Assembly: GCA_963693365.1 (NCBI GenBank)
Contig: CAVNZM010000003.1
Span: 6,014,001-6,078,000 of the forward strand
Length of the DNA stretch: 64,000 nucleotides
Reading direction: 5' to 3'
Source of the DNA: Amoebidium appalachense
Lineage: Eukaryota; Ichthyosporea
The position numbers were made by a program, and so were the translations under genes. Of the stretch, positions 1 through 11,729 are shown one piece after another. A model generated the notes under the pieces. That model did not search any database. It was given only the letters and a program-made list of their open reading frames with translations, and was not told where the DNA came from. Position 1 is the first letter of the stretch. Every line of letters starts with the position of its first letter.

Positions 1-2
1 AG

Positions 3-629
3 TCTCTCGTTGAAACCATCGAACGTCAGACACCTGAGATCGTCACCCATCTTCGGTTTGACTCCGGCTCTGAATTCACCTCCAAGGACACCGAGGCCTA
101 CTGCAAGCAGAAAGGCATCATCATGGAGTTTGCCCCCGTCGACACACCACAACACAATGGTGTTGTTGAACGGAAGATGAGAGAACTGCAAGAGACAGTC
201 CGTTGCTTCCTCCATGCCGACAAGGACCAACCTCTCTCTCCCAAGTTGTGGGTTGCTGCTCTCAAGCATACAAGCTACATCATCAACGTCACACCATCAT
301 CTGCTGCCAACGGCAACACTCCCTTCGAGGCCTTCCACGGCTTCAAACCCGACGTCTCCCAGCTCCACGTGTTCGGCTCCCCTGCCTATGTCCATGTTCC
401 CCGGTCAAAGAGGAACAAGCTGGCATCAACCGTCAGAGTCGGCACCTACGTCGGCTGGGACCTACCCTCCAAGGCACACAAGATCCTCGACCTTGCCAGC
501 AACCAAATCAAGATCTGCCGTGATGTGATCTTCGACGAGTCGAAATTCACGGGCAGCACCAATCAGGTCTCCGTTCCCCCCAAACCCGATCTGCCGACAT
601 TGGACCCCCCCCTCCGACGACGACGATGA
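3..629 (+). pseudogene. copia family A Pol, integrase C-terminal part, frame broken at a C-run
   Basis: This frame encodes the end of the integrase catalytic core: a DSGSEF segment with the second catalytic Asp, then TPQHNGVVERK with the catalytic Glu, then the copia-type C-terminal region with the GYVGW-like stretch. It stops at 629 because the C-run at 605-612 has one C more than the run in copy 2, where the frame continues as an acidic SEDDDE segment. The rest of Pol resumes in another frame. A real mutation and a homopolymer miscount are equally possible. Confidence 0.85.
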
Positions 630-755
630 AACTCCGTCTGTGGTCATCTCCCAACCGTCCTGGCACAACCAACCAGCCCCGGTTGAACCCGTGCCTCCCC
701 CGAGCCCCCCCCCCCACTGGCCAACAACCCTTGCTGCCGGCCCCCCCCCGTTGCT

Positions 756-2576
756 GTGCATCAACCCGGCTACATGACTCCGGTTCGTCCTGGGTCCCCC
801 ACCTTCCACTCGGCCACGAGCAGCCCTGTGGACACCGATGCCCCCCTCACCACCGGTCCTATTCCTGGCTTCCATGCCCCTATCCCGGCCTCCACCACCT
901 ACCCGGCCACCACCCCCCTCAAGGACCCCCCCAAGCCCAACCTTCGTCGGTCTACACGTCTCACCAAGACTCCAACGGCACTGGTCAGCATCGTAGCACC
1001 GACCATCAACATTGACCAGCTCCCCAAGGGCATTCAAAAGCTTTGCAACGGTCCCAACGGTGATGCCGTCATAGCTGCCCTCACCTCCGAGTACCAAGCC
1101 TTCATCACCAAGGATGTCTTCACCATTGTTGATCCCCCCCCTGGTGCCAACATCATCAAGTTCAAGTGGATTGTGACTGAGAAAGTCCTCAACTCAGCCG
1201 GTGACACCAAGATCAAAGCTCGTGGTGTTGCAAAGGGCTTCACTCAAGTCTACGGTGTTGACTACGGTGACACCTCTTCCCCCGTGGTGATGTCCTCCTC
1301 CGTCCGTGCCCTCCTTGCCATCGGTGTGGACGGCAACCATGAGATTCATCAACTCGACGTCTCAACTGCCTTCCTCAACAGTCCTCTTCAAGAAGACATC
1401 TACATTGAGCCACCACCTGGCTTCATCACCCCCGGCAACGAACACAAGGTCTGGAAACTTAAGAAGGCACTCTACGGGCTCAAGCAAGCATCACTGGCCT
1501 GGTATGAGTACTTCGACAAGGTCCTCCTTGCTCACGGTCTCGAACGTCTCCGTTCAGATCCATGTGTCTACATCAAGACCTTCCCCAACGGTGACATCAT
1601 CCTCACTGGCAACTATGTGGACGACGTCATCATCATCTGCACGGCCAACTCCTCCCACACCAAGGATCTAGTAGACCACATCATGAAGTCAGCTCTCTGC
1701 AAGGTTGACCTTCCCGACATCTTCCTTGGCACCCAGCTCATCCACACCCCCGGTCACCTCAAGCTGCTTCAGCAATCCTACATCAACGACATCGTCAGAG
1801 ACTTCAACCTCAACGATGCTCACCCCAAGGCTACTCCCATTCCCGTCGGCACCGTCATCACCATCAACGAGAACGACTCACCACCCATCAAGGTTCCCTA
1901 CCGTGAACTACTCGGCCGTCTTTTGTGGGTTGCTCGTTGTTCCCGGCCCGACATCTCCTTTGCCATCGGCTACCTCGGTAGATTCAGTGCCAACCCCACC
2001 AAACTTGCATGGGAATGTCTACTCCGTGTAGTTCGGTACCTCATCGGCACTTCCAACCTCGGCCTTCACTACGACAAGTCTGCTTCCGACGACAACACCC
2101 CCTTGCTGGAGTGTTATTCTGATGCTGACTTTGCCAACTGCCCCAACACCCGTCGTTCAACCACCGGATACGTCATCTTCTTCAAGGGCATACCCATCAC
2201 ATGGTATTCGAAGCTGCAGTCCATCACGGCAACATCCACCACCGAGGCTGAGCTTCTGGCCATCAATGCTGCTGTTCAAAACGTCATCTGGCACCGTGAT
2301 CTCCTCCGTGAACTCGGCTACCCGATGACCGACCCCACCCCCGTCTACTGTGACAACCAGTCCACCATTGCCCTCCTGCACACCAACAGCATCAAGCACC
2401 GGACCAAACACATTGCAGTCCGTTACCACAACACGAAGGACTACATCAAGAGTGGGGATGTGGTCGTCACCTACGTGTCCAGCAAAGACAAAGTGGCTGA
2501 CATCTTCACCAAGCCCCTGCCCGGGCCCTCCCACGAGCAGCACCGTGATTCACTCCGAGTCAGTCTTCGTGACTGA
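756..2576 (+). CDS. copia family A Pol: reverse transcriptase and RNase H
   Basis: A 606-codon open frame carries a proline-rich linker (about the first 80 residues) and then a complete copia reverse transcriptase. The RT has the ARGVAKGF and QLDVSTAFLNSPL segments, YGLKQA, and the catalytic YVDD near 1612-1623. RNase H follows, with SDADFANCPNTRRSTTGY, the TEAELLA segment and the C-terminal KHIAVRYH and DIFTKPLP motifs. It ends in TGA directly before a long C-run. The ATG used here is only the first Met in the open frame; the protein would be made as part of a longer Gag-Pol. This half is intact here but broken three times in copy 2. Confidence 0.9.
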   Translation: MHQPGYMTPVRPGSPTFHSATSSPVDTDAPLTTGPIPGFHAPIPASTTYPATTPLKDPPKPNLRRSTRLTKTPTALVSIVAPTINIDQLPKGIQKLCNGPNGDAVIAALTSEYQAFITKDVFTIVDPPPGANIIKFKWIVTEKVLNSAGDTKIKARGVAKGFTQVYGVDYGDTSSPVVMSSSVRALLAIGVDGNHEIHQLDVSTAFLNSPLQEDIYIEPPPGFITPGNEHKVWKLKKALYGLKQASLAWYEYFDKVLLAHGLERLRSDPCVYIKTFPNGDIILTGNYVDDVIIICTANSSHTKDLVDHIMKSALCKVDLPDIFLGTQLIHTPGHLKLLQQSYINDIVRDFNLNDAHPKATPIPVGTVITINENDSPPIKVPYRELLGRLLWVARCSRPDISFAIGYLGRFSANPTKLAWECLLRVVRYLIGTSNLGLHYDKSASDDNTPLLECYSDADFANCPNTRRSTTGYVIFFKGIPITWYSKLQSITATSTTEAELLAINAAVQNVIWHRDLLRELGYPMTDPTPVYCDNQSTIALLHTNSIKHRTKHIAVRYHNTKDYIKSGDVVVTYVSSKDKVADIFTKPLPGPSHEQHRDSLRVSLRD

Positions 2577-2577
2577 G

Positions 2578-2623
<46 letters not shown>

Positions 2624-3104
2624 TCATCTACAGTGGTCTTCAAGTAGGTTGGGGCCCTGGCCAGTGGTCTACACATCACCGTGTAGAGACACCTCCCAAC
2701 GAAAGTCTACTGCTGTCTTCATCGATCTTCAGTGTGTGCATCTTCAGTGGGGATTTCTTCTCCACCATCCGTCGTTTATTTATATACCACCATATATATA
2801 ATGTATTTATCATTAGCCACCAACACGTCACACATACACTAGTTGTTTCTTCTATATATATTTATATATCACGTCATTGGCTACCGTCATCTTCCGAGTC
2901 TTCAGAGGCAACCGTCGTTGTGTGCTTCTTCCGTTTTGGTTTTCTTCCCCGGCTTGCACCTTCAAGTCTTCTCCATTGTCTTCTCGAGTGGGGAAACTTG
3001 ACTGTGACTTCACGGCACCTACTTCTACATGTGTGAAAGTCTTAACATCAACATTCACATCAACAAACTTCACGAGAACCCAACTTCCAACCCTTGAGTG
3101 GGGA

Positions 3105-3814
3105 TGTCATCTTCACTTAATTCTCAGCAAGACTTAGAAGTTGAGTTTGGTATTTATTTATTAGTTGTTGTAGTTTGTTTCCTTTTTCCTTTCTTCATTT
3201 CTTTCTTTCTTTTCCGTTTCCGTGTACACGACATCTTAGATCTGTGTACGTATCGACATACTTAGCTCGCGCACACGTATTGTCGTTTGCGTCAAAATCT
3301 ATATATGTCATCCAATCATATCTCGTTCGTATTTTCCCAAATATAGTAACTTACATTCCTTTCTCATTTCTTTCCCACGACGTAGCATTGTGCTATGTTC
3401 TTCAACTATTAGGAATAATTATATTTAGACGTGTTATGATAAGAACATGTATAAATATATGTTATGAATTAATAGTTACATAAGTGGTTTCATTTTATTA
3501 AATGTTTCCGTGCTTTTATTAGAAGTTTCTTTCATTGGAGGATTGAGTTTTATATTCTAAATGTCGACAGACATTTTATTCGATATATTTTACACTCATA
3601 GTTTTCATTCTTTTGATTGGTTTATCGTTTCACATTCCCAAGTATAAAAGGGACCTCATCTTGAAATAAATCATAAGCAGTCGTATTCACTTCCTATGGT
3701 TCCAGAAATCGTTCCTCCTCTCCGGTTGTGTTTTTTCCCGTGTGTCTTTGTGTTGTGTTTTACATAACACCCATCTGTGCTCTCTGCTTCTCCGTTTACC
3801 CACACAAAATAACA
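3105..3814 (+). repeat. 3' LTR of copia family A copy 1
   Basis: The repeat starts TGTCATCTTCACTTAATTC and ends in AAAATAACA, with TG...CA ends, and matches both LTRs of the complete copy (25233-25940 and 30908-31615). It is about 710 bp. It contains a TATA-like AAGTATAAAAGGG near 3641 and AATAAA shortly after, a plausible LTR promoter and polyadenylation signal. The purine-rich GAGTGGGGA just upstream is the likely polypurine tract. Confidence 0.93.
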
Positions 3815-6190
3815 CTAAGGGTAGCGCTAAGGGCACCAAGATGATGCGCGCGCGCGCGCGAGCCGAAATCTATTTTTATCTTTTTCCTAATCGGCGCGGC
3901 GAATAGTGATTGGCTAAATCCCAATCCGGTTTGCAATTTTTTCTCCATTTAAGCCTGTACGCACGTTGTTTGCTCCATTTCTCTTCCCCCTTCCCGCAGG
4001 TCCACAGGTCCTTTCCCGCAGGTCGCCTGGTCGCAGGTCCCTTCCCGCAGGTCGCCTGGTCGCAGTTCCCTTCCCGCAGGTCGCCTGGTCACAGATCCCC
4101 TCCGCAGATCGCGCAGCCACCGTGCTGATTGTTTTGGACCATGCTGCATGCTGCCTAACGGCTGAAAGGCCCTTTGAAGGTTAGTTTTGTGTTGCCTGCT
4201 TTTGTGCATATGGCGTTTGTCTGTCTGGTCTGTGTCCGTCCTGTGATTATGTCTGTGTCTGTGTGTGTGTGTGTGTGTGTGTATGTGTGTGTGTGTGCGT
4301 GCGTGTGCGTGTGTCTGCTGGCTGCAGATGCACGTTGCCTTTCACGTTCCTGAACCAGCGACTGTGGGCACTACTTTTGCTGTTAGCACTATAGCTATCA
4401 TCCCCTCCACCGATCGTTCAAGCTATTTTCTGTTTCTCTAGACTTCATAAGTTCTGGTCCGGGTTTCTATGTTTGAGGTTGGTTCTGTCGACTCTTTTTT
4501 TGCCACTCTCAGTCAGCCCCCTCAGTCCCCCCCCCCCCCCCCCCCCCCCCCTCCCCCCACTTCTCGCAAGTAGGATGAGCTTAGCCTAATTCTTAGCTCG
4601 AGTTCCCTAACAGGTTTTGGCAAGGGTGGCCCATGAAGTCATCAGCAGCTATAAGGCTACGTTATCATCTAGAGGTGGGTACCGGCTCTTTGTCCTATGG
4701 CTGCTGTTGTTTCCGTTTTTCGTTTCATAGGTGGGTACCGGCTCTTTGTCCTGTTAGGGTAAATAAAGTATGGAGGCAAGACCCTGTGGGTCTGGGGCTC
4801 TTTGTCCTATGGCTGCTGTTGTTTCCGTGTTTCGTTTCTGTGTTGCTCTTATAGCACACGAATGATCATGTGCATGTTTAGCACCCATAGGTGGGTACCG
4901 GCTCTTTGTCCTGTTAAGGTAAATAAAGTATGGAGGCAAGACCCTGTGGGTCTGGGGCTCTTTGTTCTATGGCTGCTGTTGTTTCCATGTTTCGTTTCTG
5001 TGTTGCTCTTATAGCACATGAATGATCATGTGCATGTTTAGCACCCATAGGTGGGTACCGGCTCTTTGTCCTGTTAAGGTAAATAAAGTATGGAGGCAAG
5101 ACCCTGTGGGTCTGGTACCTCGTCGTCGTCATCGATCGTCAAAGGTTCATGTGGGGTGGGTGGTGGTCCCCAGGAAAAGACCCTGTGGGTCTGGCACCTC
5201 ATCGTCGTCATCGATCGTCAAAGGTTCATGTGGGGTGGGTGGGGGGGGAGGGAGGAGGAGGGAGGTGGGGGTTTAAGATATCATCACGACAACCTCCAGC
5301 CATCCAACAGATGACTTTAGGGATGACGACGGTCTTTTTAGTTTGACTTTTAGAACATCCTGAAAGATGGCTTTAAAATTGCATCAAGAAATCTTCCGGT
5401 GCACTTACCAGAACTATGAATATATAATTATTCTATCTATGGGAGCGACCATATATAACGTAAAGCCGTCCTAAAGCCGTCTAAAGTGTATATTAATTGT
5501 GTCTTTTCCTCAATTGATGATGAATCTATATTATGACGTAAATACGTCTCACGCATATCTTGTTTGTGTCACTATGTACCAATAAAAATATCCCTAGCCT
5601 ATCGGTGAGTTGCTTTTAGTACGTCCTAAAGTCGACAACTCGTGTTAGACTGAAATAACATATTACATAACTACATCGTAAGGATACATTTAGGTTAACC
5701 ACAACATATCTGTAATATATCTCTGCAAATTCTTCAAGAGGTGTTAAGTATGCCATATATGCTCGTCTGAACTACATAAAGTAGTATTAAAGATGGATAT
5801 TGGTGATCGCAAAGCGCTCTTGTAGACGGCTGATCGATAGCTTACAGATATGCTGGGGATATCTTTTTAGTAAAAGTTCATAAATATTGTCTTTTTATAG
5901 ATTCGTTTAAGACATAACAAAGACGGCTCTAAGATATGCTTGGGGGAGGAAACAGATGGAACACGGGATAGGGTTTCGCCGGGTTACAGATATGCTAAGG
6001 ACGTACTTACAGAGATGTCTTTAATATCGCCTGCTAAAGCCGGACGGGTTAGGGATAGCTTGGAGTCATCTCTAACTAATAACGGTTACAAAGGGTATGG
6101 TTCAGGATGGGTTACGGGTTTAGGATGTCTCAGACTGGTTTGAGACGGGAAAAAGATGCCGGGAGATGTTTGCTGATGTGTTAGCATTTA
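3815..6190. repeat. non-coding stretch with minisatellites
   Basis: No convincing gene. A roughly 30-bp repeat built on CCCGCAGGTCGCCTGGTC lies at about 3995-4100, a (TG)n tract at 4260-4310 and a poly-C tract at 4529-4550. A tandem unit of 159 bp beginning CATAGGTGGGTACCGGCTC recurs at about 4727, 4886 and 5045. A second unit of about 79 bp (CCTGTGGGTCTGG, then a CGTCGTCATCGATCG segment) is duplicated at 5103-5243. From 5330 to 5930 the DNA is AT-rich with degenerate short repeats around TAAAGCCGTC and ACAGATATGC. Short open frames here are repeat artefacts. Confidence 0.75.
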
Positions 6191-6360
6191 GTGTTATTCA
6201 TTCATTCTAACCCCCCCCCCCCCCCCCCCCCCCAAACACACACACACACACACTCACTCACTTCCCCACCCACACATACAAAAAAACACACACACACCAA
6301 AAGCCCCTCCCATCCCCCCCCCCCCTCCCCCCTCCCCCCCCCCTTCCAAAAAACTGTCAA

Positions 6361-6649
6361 ATGCCTCCATGCCCACCAGCACAGATGTTCCAGGTTGCCC
6401 CTGTCAATGCCGCCGACCCCGACAAGTTGGCAGACCAGGTTAGGTACCGCAAGAAGACGTGGGAGGGGTGGTTGGTGGAGGTTCAAGTTGTCAGTGCAAC
6501 AACCATCCCTGTGGCCGCATGTACAGCGTCGATCCGGTGAGGGGCAATTTATGGGGCAACCCCGCCCTTCACTGCATCATGTGCATGTCCCCCATCAACG
6601 GCTCCTACATCAAGAACCGCCTCAGCAGCTTCAAGACACTAAACGTTTG
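6361..6649 (+). CDS. possible first exon(s) of a split gene, frame disturbed
   Basis: An ATG at 6361 opens a frame through about 6477 that reads like protein (ADPDKLADQVRYRKKTWEGW). A second, overlapping frame from about 6475 carries a Cys/His-rich segment (SSCQCNNHPCGRMYSVDP, then ALHCIMCMS and NRLSSFKTLN) that looks zinc-binding. The two join only with a one-base shift near 6475. The segment ends before poly-C and CA tracts that could start an intron (GTTTGT near 6645). I do not recognise the family. Exon limits are guesses by analogy with the JmjC gene, whose introns are also low-complexity. Confidence 0.35.
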
Positions 6650-6660
6650 TGCCCCCCCCC

Positions 6661-6691
<31 letters not shown>

Positions 6692-7121
6692 ACCCCACAC
6701 CCCAATCAAAGACGAAATCTTCTCATGCTGCTTTTTTTAACATGCTTATTCATGTTTAATGTTGTTGTTCTTCCTTATTGGTTCATTCTTAATGCACTGT
6801 GACCCCCCCCCCCCCCACACACACACACACACACTCACTCCCACTCCCTCCCTCCCACCTCCCCCTGTTGTCCCACGTACGAATCACCAACTTGCACATA
6901 ACCACACAAGACATCAAATCCTTATCACGCAGAGAAACGGTACATGCATGGTTATCCAGTATCCATTCAGCTTCCCACTTCCTCAAGTCATTTCAGATTT
7001 TTCATTGTCGAATTCGGTTTTATTTGCTGCTAATGGAGAATACCCCCTTTCCTCATCACCACATACACACATGCTTACGTGTACGTACACGCAACACACA
7101 CACCAACACCCACACAGGAGT

Positions 7122-7291
7122 TTCAAAAGGCGTTGCCCGAGCTCTTCAGCTTCATGCTCCACACATTTGAGTGCGGACTGCGGGATCCAATGCCCACAAG
7201 TCTGCCACTCAGATTTCGTGGTCAGCTGTGAAGTATGGAGCTGACATGCCTGACTAAGAGGGTGGTGCTCGGCCATCAGAGATCAGCAAGG
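7122..7291 (+). CDS. possible internal exon
   Basis: After a CA-rich stretch, an acceptor-like ACCCACACAG is followed by an open frame beginning EFQKALPELFSFMLHTFECG. It would join in phase to the Cys/His segment upstream. In this frame a TGA follows RFRGQL; a donor-like AAG|GTAAAC lies at about 7290. The zone 6650-7121 is poly-C and CA low-complexity DNA, suitable as an intron. Support is composition and splice-like ends only. Confidence 0.25.
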
Positions 7292-7744
7292 TAAACAACT
7301 ACCCCCCCCCCCCCCCCTTGCGTCCTCCCTGAGGATGGGCTCTGCTTATGACGCATACTGTGCACATGGCTGTTGTTGCGTGCTTGAATGTTTGCCTTTG
7401 CATGTGTCCTGCACCATGCTTCTCATCGTGTATGCGTATTTCGTACCGTGTTCTGCATTCAAACCCCCCCCCCCCCCCCCCCCACCCCATCATTGTGTTT
7501 TAGCTCCCGTCCGAAAGACAACGTATGGATATCGAAATGATGATATTGATAAGTCGTATGTATGGGTTACGTATCATCGTAGTGTTTTAGGATATTTCCT
7601 AAGCATGGGCAAGTATCATCCTATCATGTCATCTTTAGGTTTGGTATGGTAACATTGTGATAGCATTTTTCCCAGGTACATACATGCTCAGGCTAGCCAG
7701 AAAAGTTAAAAACACTCACACAATCTCCTTCTGTCCCAACCCAG

Positions 7745-8236
7745 TATGCAAAGACCTGGGAAAAGATCTGCAAGGTCCGGGAGAAGGCAGTCCTCAGCCT
7801 GTGAGCTGATGAGCAAGACGAGAAGGGAGACACTGGCATGGCGGCTGACGAGATGGAGAACTCTGGCTCCAAGAAGCGGCCCAAGTCAGACGACGACTTG
7901 TCGGATGCCAGTGCTGGGCGCCCCATGAAGAAGGGTAAAAAGGCCCAGGGCGTGGCGTCTAGCGTGGTGGGTGGTGATGTGCATGGGTCACCTGTGTCTC
8001 GTGATAGAGCGGGTGATTCTGATGAGCAGGAGGGTGTTGCGCAAGCGGGGGGGGATGACAAGTATTGGGAGGAGTTGGCCAAGATTAGGGGAGGTAAAGA
8101 GGTGGTGGATGGCGATGTTAGTAGTGGCGGGGGAAAACGAGCGAGGGAAGTGAGTGATGAGAGTGGGGATGAGAAGGGTGAAGGTGGGGTTAAAAAGCAG
8201 AAAGGCGATGTGGGTGGGAGGGTTGAGGATGATTAG
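7745..8236 (+). CDS. Lys/Asp-rich, probably nuclear protein (last exon or separate gene)
   Basis: A clear ATG frame runs from 7838 to a TAG at 8236 (132 codons). It is rich in Lys, Asp and Gly, with basic clusters such as KKRPK and MKKGKK that look like nuclear localisation signals and acidic stretches between them; no domain is recognised. Upstream, after an acceptor-like CCCAACCCAG at 7744, the same frame reads YAKTWEKICKVREKAVLSL, then one in-frame TGA near 7801, then runs on into the ATG frame. The part from 7838 is reasonably supported; the upstream exon is not. Confidence 0.5.
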
Positions 8237-8239
8237 AAT

Positions 8240-9140
8240 GAGGAGGAATAGGGAAAGACCCCCCCCCCCCCCCCCCCGGAGGGAAAAAAAAAAAGAATTA
8301 ATACTTAGTTTATGTCTCTTTTGGTGTAGTCCCGGCCTCTGCAGGGGGGAGATAGGGAGATAGGGGGGAGATGTAGACTTCGTATTTTATTTGTGTCATG
8401 ATGTTTGTTTTGTTTTGTTTGTTTGTTTGTTGGTTTGTTTAGTTTGTTCGGTGAAAGCTGGACTCCTGTGGAGTCTAACAGAGTGAAATGGTCTCTACTC
8501 CTGTGGAGTGAGACTTAGAAATTTTTTAACATGAACAACTTGTGCGGTTTTCTGCTCCAGTGGAGCGAGACATAAAGGAACAACAGTCTTAATGGTATCT
8601 CGTGTACAAATTGTGAAAAAGTTAGAAAGGCAAGAAGGAAGGGGGGGGGGGGGGGGGGGGGAGGAGGGAGGGAGAGGGGGGGGGGGGGAGGGGAGGGAGG
8701 GAGGGAGGGGGGGGGCGCACAACGGTGGTGGTTACTTTTCGTATTATGATATTACGACAGCTCGTAATCGTATATTGCGATATTCCAATAGTATTGTATT
8801 TAGTTAGTCATGGTATACTCGTAACATATTCTTTGGCTATGCATAGGATATCTTATGGATGGGCAAAGAGCTGTCGTAATGATGTATACACGACATGCTA
8901 TGTATATACATACGTGTGGTGTACGGGCTCTTATGGAAATGTCTACGACGGTATTATGGGGGTCGTAATGGACCCCAAGACCAGCCATATGTATATCATA
9001 TGTATATGGTTGGTAATTCGTAAAATACATCGATGTATATCATATGTCATGGGTTACGATGGTATTAAGCCGCTCCTAAACATATACTTAAGATATGTGG
9101 GACCACCGCAAAAGCGGCAGGCTTGACACCAGAGCACGGC
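8240..9140. other. non-coding stretch with three small hairpins
   Basis: No gene is seen. At about 8461-8565 three short dyads with the core CTCC-TGT-GGAG or CTCC-AGT-GGAG occur in a row; the middle one extends to GTCTC...GAGAC arms. A long G-run with GGGAGG repeats follows at 8641-8715. From 8720 to 9100 the DNA is AT-rich with repeated TCGTAAT and TATGTATAT words. Confidence 0.6.
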
Positions 9141-9149
9141 TACAGGCCG

Positions 9150-9310
9150 AACCGAGACCTCTCCCGGCATATCCAAGCCTATCTGGGCAGATCCCGGCAT
9201 ATCCAAGCCTATCTGGGCAGATCCCGGCATATCCAGGCCTATCTGCAGTGGGCAGATCCCGGCCTGTCCACTCCTATCTGGGCAGATCCCGGCATATCCA
9301 CGCCACCACC
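9150..9310 (+). repeat. 30-bp minisatellite
   Basis: Four to five near-identical units built on ATCTGGGCAGATCCCGGCAT follow one another, with small variations (TATCCAAGCC, TATCCAGGCC). The derived peptides are repetitive and not gene-like. It is followed by a G-rich array (9340-9480) of GTATTTAGACCTACAGGGAGG units. Confidence 0.8.
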
Positions 9311-9641
9311 AGCCTCGGGCCCTGGGGCCAACTGGGGAGGACAGGGGGGGGGGTATTTAGACCTACAGGGAGGACAGGGGGGGGGGTATTCAAAGTTTAG
9401 ACCTACAGGGAGGGGGGGGGGAAGGGGGGGGGGGGGGTATTTAGACCTACAGGGAGGACAGGGGGGGAGGGGGGGACGTGGTATGTGCAAGGGGTTGACT
9501 TTGTCAAATATAGGATTGACAGGGGATCGACTTTGTCAAATCCCGAGTGAAATAGAGAGAATATACCAGTAGCGAGGGAGGGAGTGAGTGGGGGGGGGGG
9601 GGTACACACGTTGGGGTCAGTCTGGATTCGACAAAGTCGAT

Positions 9642-9679
<38 letters not shown>

Positions 9680-9715
9680 GTAACACACACACCGTAACAC
9701 ACACACACACACACC

Positions 9716-9751
<36 letters not shown>

Positions 9752-9765
9752 GTAACACACACACC

Positions 9766-9803
<38 letters not shown>

Positions 9804-9870
9804 GTAACACACACCGTTACACACCGTAACACACACCGTTACACACCGTAACACACACCGTTACACAACC

Positions 9871-9917
<47 letters not shown>

Positions 9918-9950
9918 GGGATTTGACAAAGTCGATCCCAAGCACAACCC

Positions 9951-10163
9951 CTGTATACACGGGTGTGGGGGAAAACAGAGGAGGGTAAACAGGAATGTTC
10001 TTATCACTAAAACAGTCCTTCCGCATTAACCAATCACATACATCCGCACCTTCCATATATGGCAACAACATTCTAAACCCCAGTGTATAAGACACATCCA
10101 CCAATCAGAAACACGTATCGTACTTTTTACCCTCCTCGAAATCCCCCACAAACACAGAAAGCC
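9951..10163 (+). repeat. 215-bp promoter-like block, copy 1
   Basis: The first of four near-identical blocks. It contains GAGGGTAAACAGGAATGTTC, an AACCAATCA motif, CCATATATGG, GTGTATAAGAC, CACCAATCAG and TTACCCTCCTCGAAATCCCC. Two CCAAT boxes and TATA-like words give it a promoter-like appearance, but no gene clearly follows. Confidence 0.75.
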
Positions 10164-11051
10164 CCTAGTTGTCCACAGTTGCCCGGCAGTTGGCACGACC
10201 AGGCGCACGTGCGCACACCGAAAGCCACGGAAAGGGAGGGGAGGGGGGGGGGGGGTGCGTGGATGGGCCGCGCGCCCCAGGGGGCGTCCGGCGTCCGGGA
10301 GCCACCCAACGGCCACTCGGGCGGGGGCCAGGCACGACCAACGCGGGGGGGGGATATGGGGGAGGGGGGGGGAGGGGGGCAGCCCCAGTGGCGCCGCAAC
10401 CCGACTTGGGTGCATGCCCACGCCACGCTCGCCGCCGCCGCATCGCGCCTAAAACCTCGACGCTTCGCCGCGCGCGAAAAAGTGCGGGGAGTCTACCAGG
10501 GGTCGGCTTTGTCAAATCCCGACTTCGGAAATAGAGAGAATATACTAGTAGGGAGGGAGGGAGTGAATGGGGGGGGGGGGGGGGGTGTATATACAAAGTG
10601 TCGACTTTGTCAAATTGGGTTGGCAGGGGGCCGACTTTGTCAAATCCCGAGTGAAAATAGAGACAGAGAATATAGGGAGGGGGGGGGTGTATATACAAAG
10701 GGTCGACTTTGTCAAATCCAGGATTTGCAGGGGCCGACTTTGTCAAATCCGAGTGAAATAGAGACAGAGAATATAGGGAAGGAGGGAGGGGAGGGAGGGG
10801 GGGGGGGATAGAGGGAGGGAGGGGGAGGGGGGGTATATGCAAGGGGTCGACTTTGTCAAATCCCGGGTGAAATAGAGACAGAGAATATAGGGAGGGAGGG
10901 AGGGGGGAGGGGGGTATACGCAAGGGGTCGACTTTGTCAAATCCCGGGTGAAAATAGAGACAGAGAATATAGGGAGGGAGGGAGGGGAGGGGGGGGGGGT
11001 ACACACGTTGGGGTCAGTCTGGATTTGACAAAGTCGATCCCAAGCACAACC

Positions 11052-11265
11052 CCTGTATACACGGGTGTGTGAGAAATTAGAGGAGGGTAAACAGGAATGT
11101 TCTTATCACTAAAACGGTCCTTCCGTATTAACCAATCAGGTACATTCACACCTTCCATATATGGCAACAACATTCTAAACATCAGTGTATAAGACACATT
11201 CACCAATCAGAAACACGTATCGTACTTTTTACCCTCCTCGAAATCCCCCACAAACTCAGAAAGCC
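11052..11265 (+). repeat. 215-bp promoter-like block, copy 2
   Basis: The same block as at 9951 with few substitutions, for example a longer CCAATCAGGTACATTCAC segment. The flanks differ (G-rich array on the left, CA tract on the right), so the block itself is the repeated unit. Confidence 0.75.
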
Positions 11266-11515
11266 TCTAGTTGTCCGGCAGTTGGCACATCTAGGCGCAC
11301 GTGCACACACACCCTCACACACAAACACAAACACACACAAGCACAAACACACACACACACACACACACACCCCACACACACCCCACACACACCCCACACA
11401 CACACCCACACACACACACACACCCCACACACACACACACACCCCACACACACACGCACGTGCACACACACACACACACACCCAGGATTTGACAAAGTCG
11501 ATCCCTGGCACTACC

Positions 11516-11729
11516 CTGGTATACCCACGTTTGTGAGAAAACAGAGGAGGGTAAACAGGAATGTTCTTATCACTAAAACGGTCCTTCCGCATTAACCAAT
11601 CACGTACATCCACACCTTCCATATATGGCAACAACATCCTAAACCCCAGTGTATAAGACACATCCACCAATCAGAAACACGTATCGTACTTTTTACCCTC
11701 CTCGAAATCCCCCACAAACACAGAAAGCC
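11516..11729 (+). repeat. 215-bp promoter-like block, copy 3
   Basis: Third copy, starting at a diverged GGTATACCCACG and then closely matching from GAAAACAGAGGAGGGTAAAC to CAAACACAGAAAGCC. It follows an inverted copy of the TCGACTTTGTC word, as copies 1 and 2 do. Confidence 0.75.

Larger units (their letters stand above)
1..3814 (+). mobile_element. Ty1/copia retrotransposon, family A, copy 1 (5' part outside window)
   Basis: The window opens inside the integrase of a copia-type LTR retrotransposon and runs through reverse transcriptase, RNase H, a long poly-C tract just after the stop (about 2583-2621), a 3' untranslated region and a 3' LTR ending at 3814. Gene order integrase before RT marks Ty1/copia rather than gypsy. 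The sequence is almost identical to the complete copy at 25233-31615, so the insertion is young. The 5' LTR and gag lie upstream of the window, so no target-site duplication can be checked; the right flank begins CTAAG. Confidence 0.95.

Noticed and set aside
9640-9930. Long open frames on both strands in CA/TG repeats (also 11300-11490, 12000-12210, 51905-52112, 58300-59900)
   Set aside because: They encode only Cys-Val, His-Thr or Pro-rich peptides from dinucleotide repeats; not genes.
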